Below are positions 17,205 to 24,294 of a stretch of 64,000 nucleotides of DNA, piece after piece. The stretch is taken from NCBI RefSeq assembly GCF_008806595.1, contig NZ_VZRB01000042.1, forward strand, positions 1 through 64,000, in the 5' to 3' direction. The DNA is from Streptomyces luteolifulvus. GTDB lineage: Bacteria; Actinomycetota; Actinomycetes; Streptomycetales; Streptomycetaceae. The notes beneath the pieces were generated by a model. That model made no database searches, was not told where the DNA came from, and worked only from the letters and a program-made list of their open reading frames with translations. Position 1 is the stretch's first letter, and every line of letters begins with the position of its first letter. The position numbers and the translations under genes were made by a program.

Positions 17205-17405
17205 GTGCGCATCGACATCGACAAGGACACCTGCATCGGCGCGGGCCAGTGCGCGCTGGCCGCCCCCGGCGTCTTCACCCAGGACGACGACGGCTTCAGC
17301 ACGCTCCTGCCGGGCCGGGAGGACGGAGCCGGCGACCCGTTGGTGGGGGAGGCGGCCAGGTCCTGCCCGGTCGGCGCGATCACGGTGTCGGCTCCCGCGC
17401 GCTGA
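17205..17405 (+). CDS. [3Fe-4S] ferredoxin, P450 partner
   Basis: A 66-residue ferredoxin starting at GTG 17205 (VRIDIDKDTCIGAGQC). Cysteines in CIGAGQC and SCPVG match the one-cluster actinobacterial ferredoxins that feed P450s. It is in an operon with the upstream P450. Part of its sequence is repeated 230 bp downstream. Confidence 0.85.
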   Translation: MRIDIDKDTCIGAGQCALAAPGVFTQDDDGFSTLLPGREDGAGDPLVGEAARSCPVGAITVSAPAR

Positions 17406-17600
17406 TCAGCAGCTCGGCGGCGTCGCGTGCCTCGGTGGCCGGGTGTGTGTTCCCGTGACGTCTGCTCGGCGGGTTGGTGCGCGAGGGGGCCGCCCCGGGC
17501 GTCTTCGCCCAGGACGACGACAGCTTCAGTGCCCCTGCGCGCTGATCAGCAGCTCCGCCGCTTTCCTCGCCTCGGCCGCGGGGTGCGTGCTTCCGGTGAT
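17255..17600. repeat. Degenerate tandem duplication across ferredoxin and TetR 3' ends
   Basis: The ferredoxin stretch at 17261-17299 recurs at 17491-17529. The TetR 3' end at 17541-17600 recurs at 17401-17460. Between the two landmarks the second copy is 90 bp shorter. So a block containing the ends of both convergent genes was duplicated in tandem and has since diverged. The TetR gene now ends inside the duplicated ferredoxin piece. Confidence 0.7.
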
Positions 17601-18083
17601 GCCCGCCGTGACCATCGCGCCCTCGGCCAGCAGGAACAGCTGCCCGGTGAGCGGGCCCGGCAGCCCGGCGTCGGACACGAGGGAGGCGAGGTAGCTGCGG
17701 AACGCCTCCTTGTGCGCCCGGACCTGGGTCGCCACCCCCTCGGAGGTGGCGCCCAGTTCGCCGTAGGAGTTGATCCAGGCACAGCCGCGGAAGCCGTCCT
17801 CGGCGAACCACTCCGCCAGCCAGTCGAAGACGGCCGGAATCCGCTGCCGGGGATCCTCGTGGCGTTCCACGGACGCGGTGAGCCGCTCGCGCCAGCGCAC
17901 GTCGCGCCGCTCCAGATACGCCACGACGAGCTGCTCCTTCGCCGGAAAGAGCTGGTAGAGCCGCTTGAGCGAGACGCCGGACGCGCCGCGGATGTCGTCC
18001 ATGCCGACGGACCGGATGCCCCGCCCGTAGAACAGCTCCTCCGCTGCGTCCAGTGCCTTCTCCCGGGCGACTGCGCTGTCCAT
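17526..18083 (-). CDS. TetR-family repressor
   Basis: A 185-residue TetR protein. Helix-turn-helix at about 23-48 (SVGMDDIRGASGVSLKRLYQ), ligand domain with the tryptophan-rich FDWLAEWF segment. Its last residues (ISAQGH) are read from the duplicated ferredoxin fragment; the second copy of its 3' end would have given ISAREPTP. It is divergent from the DUF1348 gene, with two identical-arm palindromes between them that are the likely operators. Confidence 0.87.
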   Translation of the reverse strand: MDSAVAREKALDAAEELFYGRGIRSVGMDDIRGASGVSLKRLYQLFPAKEQLVVAYLERRDVRWRERLTASVERHEDPRQRIPAVFDWLAEWFAEDGFRGCAWINSYGELGATSEGVATQVRAHKEAFRSYLASLVSDAGLPGPLTGQLFLLAEGAMVTAGITGSTHPAAEARKAAELLISAQGH

Positions 18084-18103
18084 GGACGACCCCTCCTTGA
18101 CCC

Positions 18104-18155
18104 GAGAACCAACGTTCTCCTACGGTAGCAGCCAACAGGGAGAACGCTCGTTCTC
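18104..18155. promoter_or_regulatory. Two GAGAAC-N4-GTTCTC operators
   Basis: GAGAACCAACGTTCTC (18104-18119) and GAGAACGCTCGTTCTC (18140-18155) have identical 6-bp arms and 4-bp spacers, centres 36 bp apart. They fill the gap between the TetR gene and the divergent DUF1348 gene, so TetR binding could repress both. Confidence 0.75.
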
Positions 18156-18196
18156 CGTGTTGTTCCGCCGCTGTTCGTCCGGATCAGGAGGAGACG

Positions 18197-18655
18197 ATGA
18201 CCGACCGACCACCCCTGCCCCCCTTCACCCGCGAGAGCGCCCGGCAGAAGGTGCAGGCCGCCGAGGACGCCTGGAACACCCGCGATCCGCACAGGGTGTC
18301 GCTCGCCTACTCCGAGGACTCGGTCTGGCGCAACCGCGACACCTTCGTCACCGGCCGCGCCGCGATCGTCGAACTGCTCACCGCGAAGTGGGAGCGCGAA
18401 CAGGAGTACGCGCTGCGCAAGGACCTGTGGGCCTTCGACGGCAACCGCATCGCGGTCCGCTTCCAGTACGAGTCCCGTGACGCCGACGGCCAGTGGTGGC
18501 GGTCGTACGGCAACGAACTGTGGGAGTTCGACGAGCACGGGCTGATGACCCGGCGCGAGGCGAGCATCAACGACGTACCCATCGAGGACAGCCAGCGCCG
18601 TATCCGCGGCCCGCGGGCCGAAGCCGAACGGGGGCGGTCCTTCCCGGTGGAATAG
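18197..18655 (+). CDS. DUF1348 / NTF2-fold protein
   Basis: A 152-residue SnoaL/NTF2-like protein of the DUF1348 family (EDAWNTRDPHRVSLAYSEDS near the start; the WWRSYGNELWEFDEHGLM strand block near the end). AGGAGGAG precedes the ATG. It is probably a small cytosolic enzyme or binding protein under control of the divergent TetR gene. The family has no agreed function. Confidence 0.82.
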   Translation: MTDRPPLPPFTRESARQKVQAAEDAWNTRDPHRVSLAYSEDSVWRNRDTFVTGRAAIVELLTAKWEREQEYALRKDLWAFDGNRIAVRFQYESRDADGQWWRSYGNELWEFDEHGLMTRREASINDVPIEDSQRRIRGPRAEAERGRSFPVE

Positions 18656-18664
18656 GGTTTGGGG

Positions 18665-19195
18665 GTGACCGAACCGGACGGGAAACCCTTCCTCTACGTC
18701 GTCGTCTGCGCGGCCGGAATCGCCGTGGACGTCAGCAAGTTGATCACCGCCGCCCAGGAGCGGGCCTGGGAGGTCGGCGTCATCGCCACACCGGTCGCCA
18801 TGGGCGGGTTCTTCGACACCGCCGCGGTCGAGACACAGACCGGCCGGCCGATCCGGTCCGCCTGGCGCTCGCCCGGCGATCCGCGACCCTTCCCGCCGCC
18901 CGACGCCGTGGTGGTCGCGCCGGCCACCTTCAACACCGTCAACAAGTGGGCCGCGGGCCTCGCCGACACCCTCGCCGTGGCCACCCTGTGCGAGACGTAC
19001 GGCCTCGGCGTCCCCGTCGTCGTCCTGCCGTGCGTGTCCGACGCGCTGGCCGCCCATCCCGCGTACCAGGACAGCCTCGTCCGACTGCGCGGCATGGGCG
19101 TCCGGTTCGGGGAGCCGTACTCCGGCGAGCCGGAGCCGGGCCGGGAGCGGCCCGAGTTCGGATGGGAACGGGCGCTGGACCTGCTGGAGCGGTGA
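18665..19195 (+). CDS. Flavoprotein (phosphopantothenoylcysteine decarboxylase fold)
   Basis: A 176-residue homo-oligomeric flavin-containing Cys decarboxylase fold protein. It has VVVCAAGIAVDVSKLI at the start and VVVAPATFNTVNKWAAG, which is the FMN-binding PASANT-like segment. GTG 18665 is used; a TTG two codons earlier is also in frame. It lies nine bases after DUF1348, so probably the same transcript. The partner enzyme or substrate is unknown. Confidence 0.8.
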   Translation: MTEPDGKPFLYVVVCAAGIAVDVSKLITAAQERAWEVGVIATPVAMGGFFDTAAVETQTGRPIRSAWRSPGDPRPFPPPDAVVVAPATFNTVNKWAAGLADTLAVATLCETYGLGVPVVVLPCVSDALAAHPAYQDSLVRLRGMGVRFGEPYSGEPEPGRERPEFGWERALDLLER

Positions 19196-19215
19196 GCCGC
19201 GCGGCTCACCGCTCC
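19186..19215. terminator. 30-bp perfect palindrome spanning both gene ends
   Basis: GGAGCGGTGAGCCGC (19186-19200) pairs perfectly with 19201-19215. It contains the stop codons of both convergent genes (TGA 19193-19195; TCA 19206-19208) and the last codons of each. It should act as a terminator in both directions. Confidence 0.8.
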
Positions 19216-20039
19216 TTGCGGACGTAGCCGTCGCTGTCCGGCGTCGAGACCTGCAGGTCCCGGCGCACGATGCTCAGCCGGTCGCCGAAGCCCGCACGGG
19301 CCTTGCGCAGGCCCTCGTCCGTGTACTCGACGACGACCACCCGGTCGTCGAACGCCTTCGCGTACGCCCCGCACTCGTCGTAGGCGCCGCACTCCTCCAC
19401 CACCGCGAAGTCGAGCCCCGCCCGCTTCCTGAGGCCGGCCAGCTCCAGGGTGTTCTTCTGGGCGATCGCGAGATGCCGGGCGTGCGCGTGCTGTGCGAGC
19501 AGGGTGATGAAGGCCGTCGCGTCGTTCGCGGTCAGCAGGTTCCGGGAGCGGGTGTAGCTGTCGTAGTTGTCCGGCTCGACCGCGTCGAAACCCTTCGCGG
19601 CGCAGCCGTCGATCCAGCGGTTGATCCGTGCCGCCACCCGTTCGCGCTTGGCCGGCGTGCCGATGTCGAGCAGCGGCTCGTCCCAGTCCTCGTCGACGAC
19701 CACCGAGCCGTGCCGGTCGCGCAGCAGCAGGTCGGCGGGCCAGGAGGCGCGTGCGTCGGGCTGGGCCTGGAAGGCGTTGACGTAACAGATGCTGTAGAGG
19801 CCGGGCGCCGGATCGGCCGTACGGTCGCGGCTGACGATCCGCACTCCGGACGGCGGGGGATAGGCACCGCCGATCTGGTAGTCGAAACCGGCGTGGCGCG
19901 GCGGCAGACGCACACCGGCACGGGACGAGGCACCGGGGGAGGGCTCCGACCGTGTGTCCCGCGCCGCCGGGCCGCACGAGACGAGCCCCATCGCGACGGT
20001 GGCGGCGAGGACGGCCGTCCCGAGACCTCCGACGCGCAT
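19206..20039 (-). CDS. GH114-like (endo-alpha-1,4-polygalactosaminidase family) lipoprotein
   Basis: A 277-residue lipoprotein. The signal peptide MRVGGLGTAVLAATVAMG is followed by LVSC, a good lipobox. The catalytic-type barrel carries WDEPLLDIG, the GFDAVEPDNYDSY block with acidic residues, and AIAQKNT, as in TM1410/GH114 proteins. It probably degrades an extracellular galactosamine-containing polymer. ATG 20039 has AAGGG upstream; ATG 20057 is also possible with GGAG. Confidence 0.78.
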   Translation of the reverse strand: MRVGGLGTAVLAATVAMGLVSCGPAARDTRSEPSPGASSRAGVRLPPRHAGFDYQIGGAYPPPSGVRIVSRDRTADPAPGLYSICYVNAFQAQPDARASWPADLLLRDRHGSVVVDEDWDEPLLDIGTPAKRERVAARINRWIDGCAAKGFDAVEPDNYDSYTRSRNLLTANDATAFITLLAQHAHARHLAIAQKNTLELAGLRKRAGLDFAVVEECGAYDECGAYAKAFDDRVVVVEYTDEGLRKARAGFGDRLSIVRRDLQVSTPDSDGYVRKER

Positions 20040-20296
20040 GACACCCTTGGCGGGCATGTCCGCTCCATCAATCGCGGGTACGACCCCGCCTCGGACCGTG
20101 TGCGACGGTCCTGGCGACTGGGGCCGGACTTGGACCTCGTCCGCTACCGGCTGGGCGCACCTCTGTGTGCCGCACTGCGGCACGCAGATGATCAAAACTC
20201 CGGTGCCCGTCCCCCGTCAAGTGCGCTCGGGAGCCCGAGTGCGTACGACACCGTACGCTCCCCTTCGTAGCCATCCCGAAGGCAGGAGCAGCAACG

Positions 20297-21268
20297 ATGC
20301 AGTACGTGAAGCTCGGTTCGACGGGCCTGGACGTGTCGCGGATCTGTCTGGGTTGCATGACCTACGGCCTGCCCGACCGCGGCGTGCACGAGTGGACCCT
20401 CGACGAGGAGGCCTCGCGTCCGCTGATCCGGCAGGCGCTGGAGTCCGGGATCAACTTCTTCGACACGGCGAACGTCTACTCCGACGGCACCAGTGAGGAG
20501 ATCGTCGGCAGGGCACTGCGCGACTTCGCCCACCGCGACGAGATCGTGCTCGCGACCAAGGTGCACGGACGGACGCGGCCCGGGCCCAACGGCGGCGGAC
20601 TGTCGCGCAAGGCGATCATGTCCGAGATCGACCACAGCCTCCGCCGCCTCGGCACCGACTACGTCGACCTCTACCAGATCCACCGCTACGACCCCCACAC
20701 GCCGGTCGAGGAGACGATGGAGGCCCTGCACGACCTCGTCAAGGCGGGCAAGGTGCGCTACATCGGGGCCAGTTCGATGTACGCCTGGCAGTTCTCCAAG
20801 GCCCAGTACATCGCCGAGCGGCACGGCTGGACCCGGTTCGTCTCCATGCAGAACCACTACAACCTCCTCTATCGCGAGGAGGAGCGCGAGATGCTGCCCC
20901 TGTGCGCGGACCAGGGCGTCGGCGTGCTGCCCTGGAGCCCGCTCGCCCGCGGCCGCCTCGCCCGGGACTGGGGAACGGTCACCGGGCGCAGCGCGAACGA
21001 CGACTTCGGCAGCCGCCTCTACCAGGAGGGCGACCGGACCATCGTCGAGGCCGTCACCCGCATCGCGGAGGACCGCGGTGTCCCGCGTGCCCAGGTCGCC
21101 CTCGCCTGGCTGCTGCACCAGGACACGGTGGCCGCGCCGATCGTGGGCGCGGGCACGCCGCAGCACGTCGCGGACGCCGTGGCCGCGGTCGAACTGGAGC
21201 TCAGCGACAAGGAGATCGAGGAGATGGAACAGCCCTACGCCCCGCACCCCGTCGTCGGCCACCGCTGA
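20297..21268 (+). CDS. Aldo/keto reductase
   Basis: A 323-residue AKR with a full set of barrel motifs: FFDTANVYSDG (catalytic Asp and Tyr), LATKVHG (Lys), YQIHRYD (His), and the C-terminal NADPH site. AGGAGC precedes the ATG. Resembles YajO/IolS-type proteins with broad carbonyl substrates. Monocistronic; a repeat-filled hairpin follows. Confidence 0.88.
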   Translation: MQYVKLGSTGLDVSRICLGCMTYGLPDRGVHEWTLDEEASRPLIRQALESGINFFDTANVYSDGTSEEIVGRALRDFAHRDEIVLATKVHGRTRPGPNGGGLSRKAIMSEIDHSLRRLGTDYVDLYQIHRYDPHTPVEETMEALHDLVKAGKVRYIGASSMYAWQFSKAQYIAERHGWTRFVSMQNHYNLLYREEEREMLPLCADQGVGVLPWSPLARGRLARDWGTVTGRSANDDFGSRLYQEGDRTIVEAVTRIAEDRGVPRAQVALAWLLHQDTVAAPIVGAGTPQHVADAVAAVELELSDKEIEEMEQPYAPHPVVGHR

Positions 21269-21286
21269 CCGGCCGGCCCGGTGCGG

Positions 21287-21356
21287 CCCGTGTGGCGCGG
21301 ACTCTGCGCGCGGACTCTGCGCGCGGACTCTGCGCGCGGACTCTGTGCCGCACGGG
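21287..21356. repeat. Four 13-bp tandem repeats inside a hairpin
   Basis: The unit CGCGCGGACTCTG occurs three times exactly (21307-21345) and once with one change (21294-21306). The array is flanked by CCCGTGTGGC (21287-21296) and GCCGCACGGG (21347-21356), which pair at nine of ten positions. It is 18 bases after the aldo/keto reductase stop and may terminate that gene. Confidence 0.75.
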
Positions 21357-21725
21357 CATACGGGAGGGGCGGCCCAAAGGCTGGGGCGTGAGTGACGTCG
21401 GGCGACCGGCCGTATGCGTGGTGTGGTGCCTCTTCAACTGTTTCGCCCCGCTGGTCAGAACCACATGAATAGGGCTCCCGAATACCGGGTCGATACGGCG
21501 GCATTCACCTCGCGAGCCCCTATTGACACCTCGTCGAATATCCTCGGCCCGCGCGCACTGCGGAAAACCGTGCGATCACTTGTTCCGCCTCGCTGACCTG
21601 TGCAAAGGTGTGCCCTGTCGGCGCACGGACATGGTTTCCCCGCGCTTCGAAAGAGCCGTCGAGCGACGGGCTCGCATACCCCTGGTATGGACTTTGTGCA
21701 GTGTGCCCTCGGGAGGAATGGCGCC
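21357..21725. other. Intergenic leader region of first sigma-lectin fusion
   Basis: No gene supported. It contains an A+T-rich stretch around 21460-21545 and the element at 21579-21610 that is shared with the second paralog. The end carries GGGAGG (21711-21716), the ribosome-binding site for GTG 21726. Confidence 0.5.
21579..21610 (+). promoter_or_regulatory. Upstream element shared by both sigma-lectin paralogs
   Basis: CTTGTT, twelve unrelated bases, then CCTGTGCAA, one purine and GGTG. The same words with the same 12-base spacing occur at 27870-27901 upstream of the paralog. The distance to the start codon is 116 here and 124 there. It is probably a common promoter or operator, perhaps for autoregulation. 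Confidence 0.55.
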
Positions 21726-23528
21726 GTGAACGACGCAGGCCTGTCGAATTCCCCGGCTGCCGGTCGCCCGTTCGACGCCACGGACGAGCAGCTGAGCGCC
21801 CAGCTCATGAAGCGGACGGGGACGGCACCTGCGGTGCATCCGGTCGGTGAACTCCTCGACCGTCACTGGGGAGCGGCCTTCGCCTACGCCCGGCTGTGCA
21901 CCGACGGCCCCCGCCCCGCGGGCATCCTCACCACCGCGGCCTTCACCCGGCTCTTCGGCGAGTCGCTGCGGCACAACGGCCCGACGGCCGCGTGGCGGCC
22001 CCAACTGCTCGTCACCGTGCGGCGCATCGCCGCGGAATGGGACGGCGACCACCGGCGGGAACTGCTCCACCCGGACCTGCGCTCCCACAGCGGCGAGCGA
22101 TGGGCGGCCCGTCTGCTGCCGCCGCCCGACCGGCGGCTGCTGTCCGGGGCGTTCCAGCGGCTGCCCCAGTCGGCGCGCTGCCTGCTGTGGCACAGCGAGG
22201 TCGAGGCCGAACCGCTCGCGGTACACGCCGTGCTGCTGGGCCTGGAGGTGGAGGACGCACGCGTCGAACTGGGGCGGGCCCGCGAGCGGCTGCGCGAGGA
22301 GTGTCTGCAGGTCCACCGAGAACTCGCCCCCGAGCAGGAGTGCGGGCGCTATCTGCGGATGCTGGACGTGACCTACCGGCGCGGCGGCGTCGCCATCGAC
22401 CCGGACCTGCGCGCCCACCTCGACCGCTGCAGGCACTGCCGGGACACCGCCGACCAGCTGAACCAGTTCAACGGGTTCCTCGGCATCGCACTGGCCGAGG
22501 CGGTGCTCGGCTGGGGCGCGCGGGACTACGTGGAAGCCAGGGCGGCACGCCCCGACGCCGACGCAGTCGAGGCCGAGCAGGCACGGCCGGCCTTCGTGGG
22601 CGAGGCGTTCCCGACCGTGCCGGCCGGCCCGCGCCCCGGCTCCCGCCGGTCGGCGCAGAAGGCCGCCCGGCGCGCCGCCGCCCGCCGCCGCAACGTCGCC
22701 GCGGCCGCGCTCACCGTGAGCGGACTGATCGTGCTCCCGCTGGTCCTGTGGTCCGCGCTCGGCACCGAGAGCGGCACCGAGCAGCCCGGGGGCGGCCGGC
22801 CCTCCGACGCCCCCGGCTCCGGCGCGGGCCCCTCCACCGACGACCCGTCCTGGGCCGGCACCGACGACGCCAAGGAGGGCGACGTAGAGGGGCGCCTGCG
22901 CAACGTCGCCTCCGGGCTGTGCGTCGCCACCGTCGGCGACAAGGCCGTCAAGGGTGCGGGCACGCGGCTCGCCAAGTGCTCCTCGGCGCCGGGCCAGCAG
23001 TGGGTGTACGAGACGGACGGACTGCTGCGCAGCGTCGCGGACCCCGGTCTGTGCCTGGACTCCCACCTCGGCTACTCGGTGCGCCTCGCCCCGTGCACGG
23101 GCCCGTCCCAGGACTCCAGGTACGTCCGTTACGACTTCACGCTTCAGGGCGCCCTGGTGCCGCGCTGGGACCAGGACCTGACCCTGGCCCCCGCCGCCAC
23201 CGACGGAGCCGGCGCGCTGGTCCTGAAGAACCGTGCCGCGGATCCGGCTCAGCGCTGGACGTTCGACATCTCGAAGGCCGACCCCCAGATGGCGGCCGTC
23301 AATTGGCACGCCACCTCGCCGACCCCCGTGGCCACGACCGCTCCCCAGGTCTCACAGGACCCGACGCCGACGCCCACCGCGACCCCGTCGACCCGGAAGT
23401 CCTCACCGACACCGACGAGTTCGTACCCGACGGACGACACCTGCTCCCCTTACGGCTACTTCTGCTCGGGGAACGGCCGGTCGGACTGGCCCTACGGCTC
23501 CGGCGGCCGGGGCGGCGGCCACCGCTGA
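21726..23528 (+). CDS. Fused ECF-sigma-like / ZAS anti-sigma / TM / ricin-lectin protein (paralog 1)
   Basis: A 600-residue protein. Residues 40-110 resemble ECF sigma region 2 (RHWGAAFAYARLC, LLVTVRRIAAEW); 135-195 resemble region 4 (GAFQRLPQSARCLLWHSEVE, VELGRARERLREE). H231-x3-C235-x2-C238 is a zinc anti-sigma (ZAS) motif. A basic stretch and a membrane helix follow (324-345), then a ricin-type beta-trefoil (about 386-515) outside the cell, and a Pro/Thr-rich tail with a CSPYGYFC segment. GTG 21726 with GGGAGG nine bases upstream is preferred. The layout suggests a one-protein sensor in which lectin binding controls a sigma domain. Groups of actinobacterial ECF proteins with such extensions have been described. 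Confidence 0.8.
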   Translation: MNDAGLSNSPAAGRPFDATDEQLSAQLMKRTGTAPAVHPVGELLDRHWGAAFAYARLCTDGPRPAGILTTAAFTRLFGESLRHNGPTAAWRPQLLVTVRRIAAEWDGDHRRELLHPDLRSHSGERWAARLLPPPDRRLLSGAFQRLPQSARCLLWHSEVEAEPLAVHAVLLGLEVEDARVELGRARERLREECLQVHRELAPEQECGRYLRMLDVTYRRGGVAIDPDLRAHLDRCRHCRDTADQLNQFNGFLGIALAEAVLGWGARDYVEARAARPDADAVEAEQARPAFVGEAFPTVPAGPRPGSRRSAQKAARRAAARRRNVAAAALTVSGLIVLPLVLWSALGTESGTEQPGGGRPSDAPGSGAGPSTDDPSWAGTDDAKEGDVEGRLRNVASGLCVATVGDKAVKGAGTRLAKCSSAPGQQWVYETDGLLRSVADPGLCLDSHLGYSVRLAPCTGPSQDSRYVRYDFTLQGALVPRWDQDLTLAPAATDGAGALVLKNRAADPAQRWTFDISKADPQMAAVNWHATSPTPVATTAPQVSQDPTPTPTATPSTRKSSPTPTSSYPTDDTCSPYGYFCSGNGRSDWPYGSGGRGGGHR

Positions 23529-23568
23529 CCCGGTACCCCTGTGCCCTGGGGCCCGTGCCCTGGGGTCA
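23526..23568. terminator. Possible bidirectional terminator
   Basis: TGACCC (23526-23531) pairs with GGGTCA (23563-23568); the interior has two GTGCCCTGGGG words. It lies between two convergent stops and includes both TGA codons. The stem is short and the loop long, so this is a weak call. Confidence 0.4.
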
Positions 23569-24207
23569 GGCGCCGGTGCCGGCGGCGAACACCGTCAGGA
23601 ACGACGAGGCGTTGCCCGCCACCGGCACCTGTCCGCCGGTCCACTTCACCTTGAGCGCGTCCCGCTCGTTGGGGGGCGTCACCAGCAGCGCTGCAGGGGT
23701 GGCGGCACGAGCACCGCTGACCTCAGGGTTGGAGTACGACAGCCCCGCCCACGCGCTGGTGCCGGGTGCCAGCGTGACGGTCGTGGGCGTTCCCTCGGAC
23801 CGCTTCGGGTCCGGCCCCAACTGCTCGCCGGACGCGTCGAGGAAGGCAGCGCCCGGATAGCCGCGCACGGTGCACGTCCGGGCGGACGCGTTGGTCAGCA
23901 CGATCGGGAAGTTCCACTGCCCGGCCCCCGGGTTGTTGCGGCCGACCGAGGCGCGCAGGTCGGAGGTGTGGCAGTGGGTGGGGCGCTCAGTGGCCGGTGC
24001 GGGCGTTGCCGGGCGCGTCGGTGTCGGCGGAGTGCTCGCAAAGTCGCCGCCGCTGCTGACGCCGCCGGCGCCGCTGCCGCTTTCGCTGCCGCAGCCGGTC
24101 AGCAGGCCGAGCACCGCTGCCGCGCCCGCGAGCAGGACCGCGGGGTGACGTCGGGCGTGAAGGTGGGGGTGACGTCGGGCGGGAAGGTGCTGGGACGTTT
24201 TCGCCAT
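23566..24207 (-). CDS. DUF4232 lipoprotein
   Basis: A 213-residue protein. The N-terminus has a basic lead and a hydrophobic segment ending LLTGC, a clear lipobox at about residue 39. A Thr/Pro linker follows, then a DUF4232 domain from about 78 (CHTSDLRASVGRNNPGAGQW, TCTVRGYPGAAFLD). The domain is a secreted beta-sandwich widespread in Streptomyces, function unknown. Convergent with the first sigma-lectin gene. Confidence 0.85.
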   Translation of the reverse strand: MAKTSQHLPARRHPHLHARRHPAVLLAGAAAVLGLLTGCGSESGSGAGGVSSGGDFASTPPTPTRPATPAPATERPTHCHTSDLRASVGRNNPGAGQWNFPIVLTNASARTCTVRGYPGAAFLDASGEQLGPDPKRSEGTPTTVTLAPGTSAWAGLSYSNPEVSGARAATPAALLVTPPNERDALKVKWTGGQVPVAGNASSFLTVFAAGTGA

Positions 24208-24267
24208 GGGGGACTGATGCCCCGTCGCGCGCGTCGGTTACCGGCGCCTGCGTGCCGTGGGGTCTGC

Positions 24268-24293
24268 CCCGGGCCCCTGGGGTCCGGCCCGGG
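24268..24293 (-). terminator. Hairpin after SpoIIE phosphatase gene
   Basis: CCCGGGCC (24268-24275) pairs with GGCCCGGG (24286-24293), two bases beyond the stop of the leftward phosphatase gene. Confidence 0.6.
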
Positions 24294-24294
24294 C

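Noticed and set aside
21294..21345. Tandem 13-bp units considered as iterons of an origin
   Set aside because: They are GC-rich, directly after a gene and inside hairpin arms; no replication gene or A+T-rich unwinding region is near.
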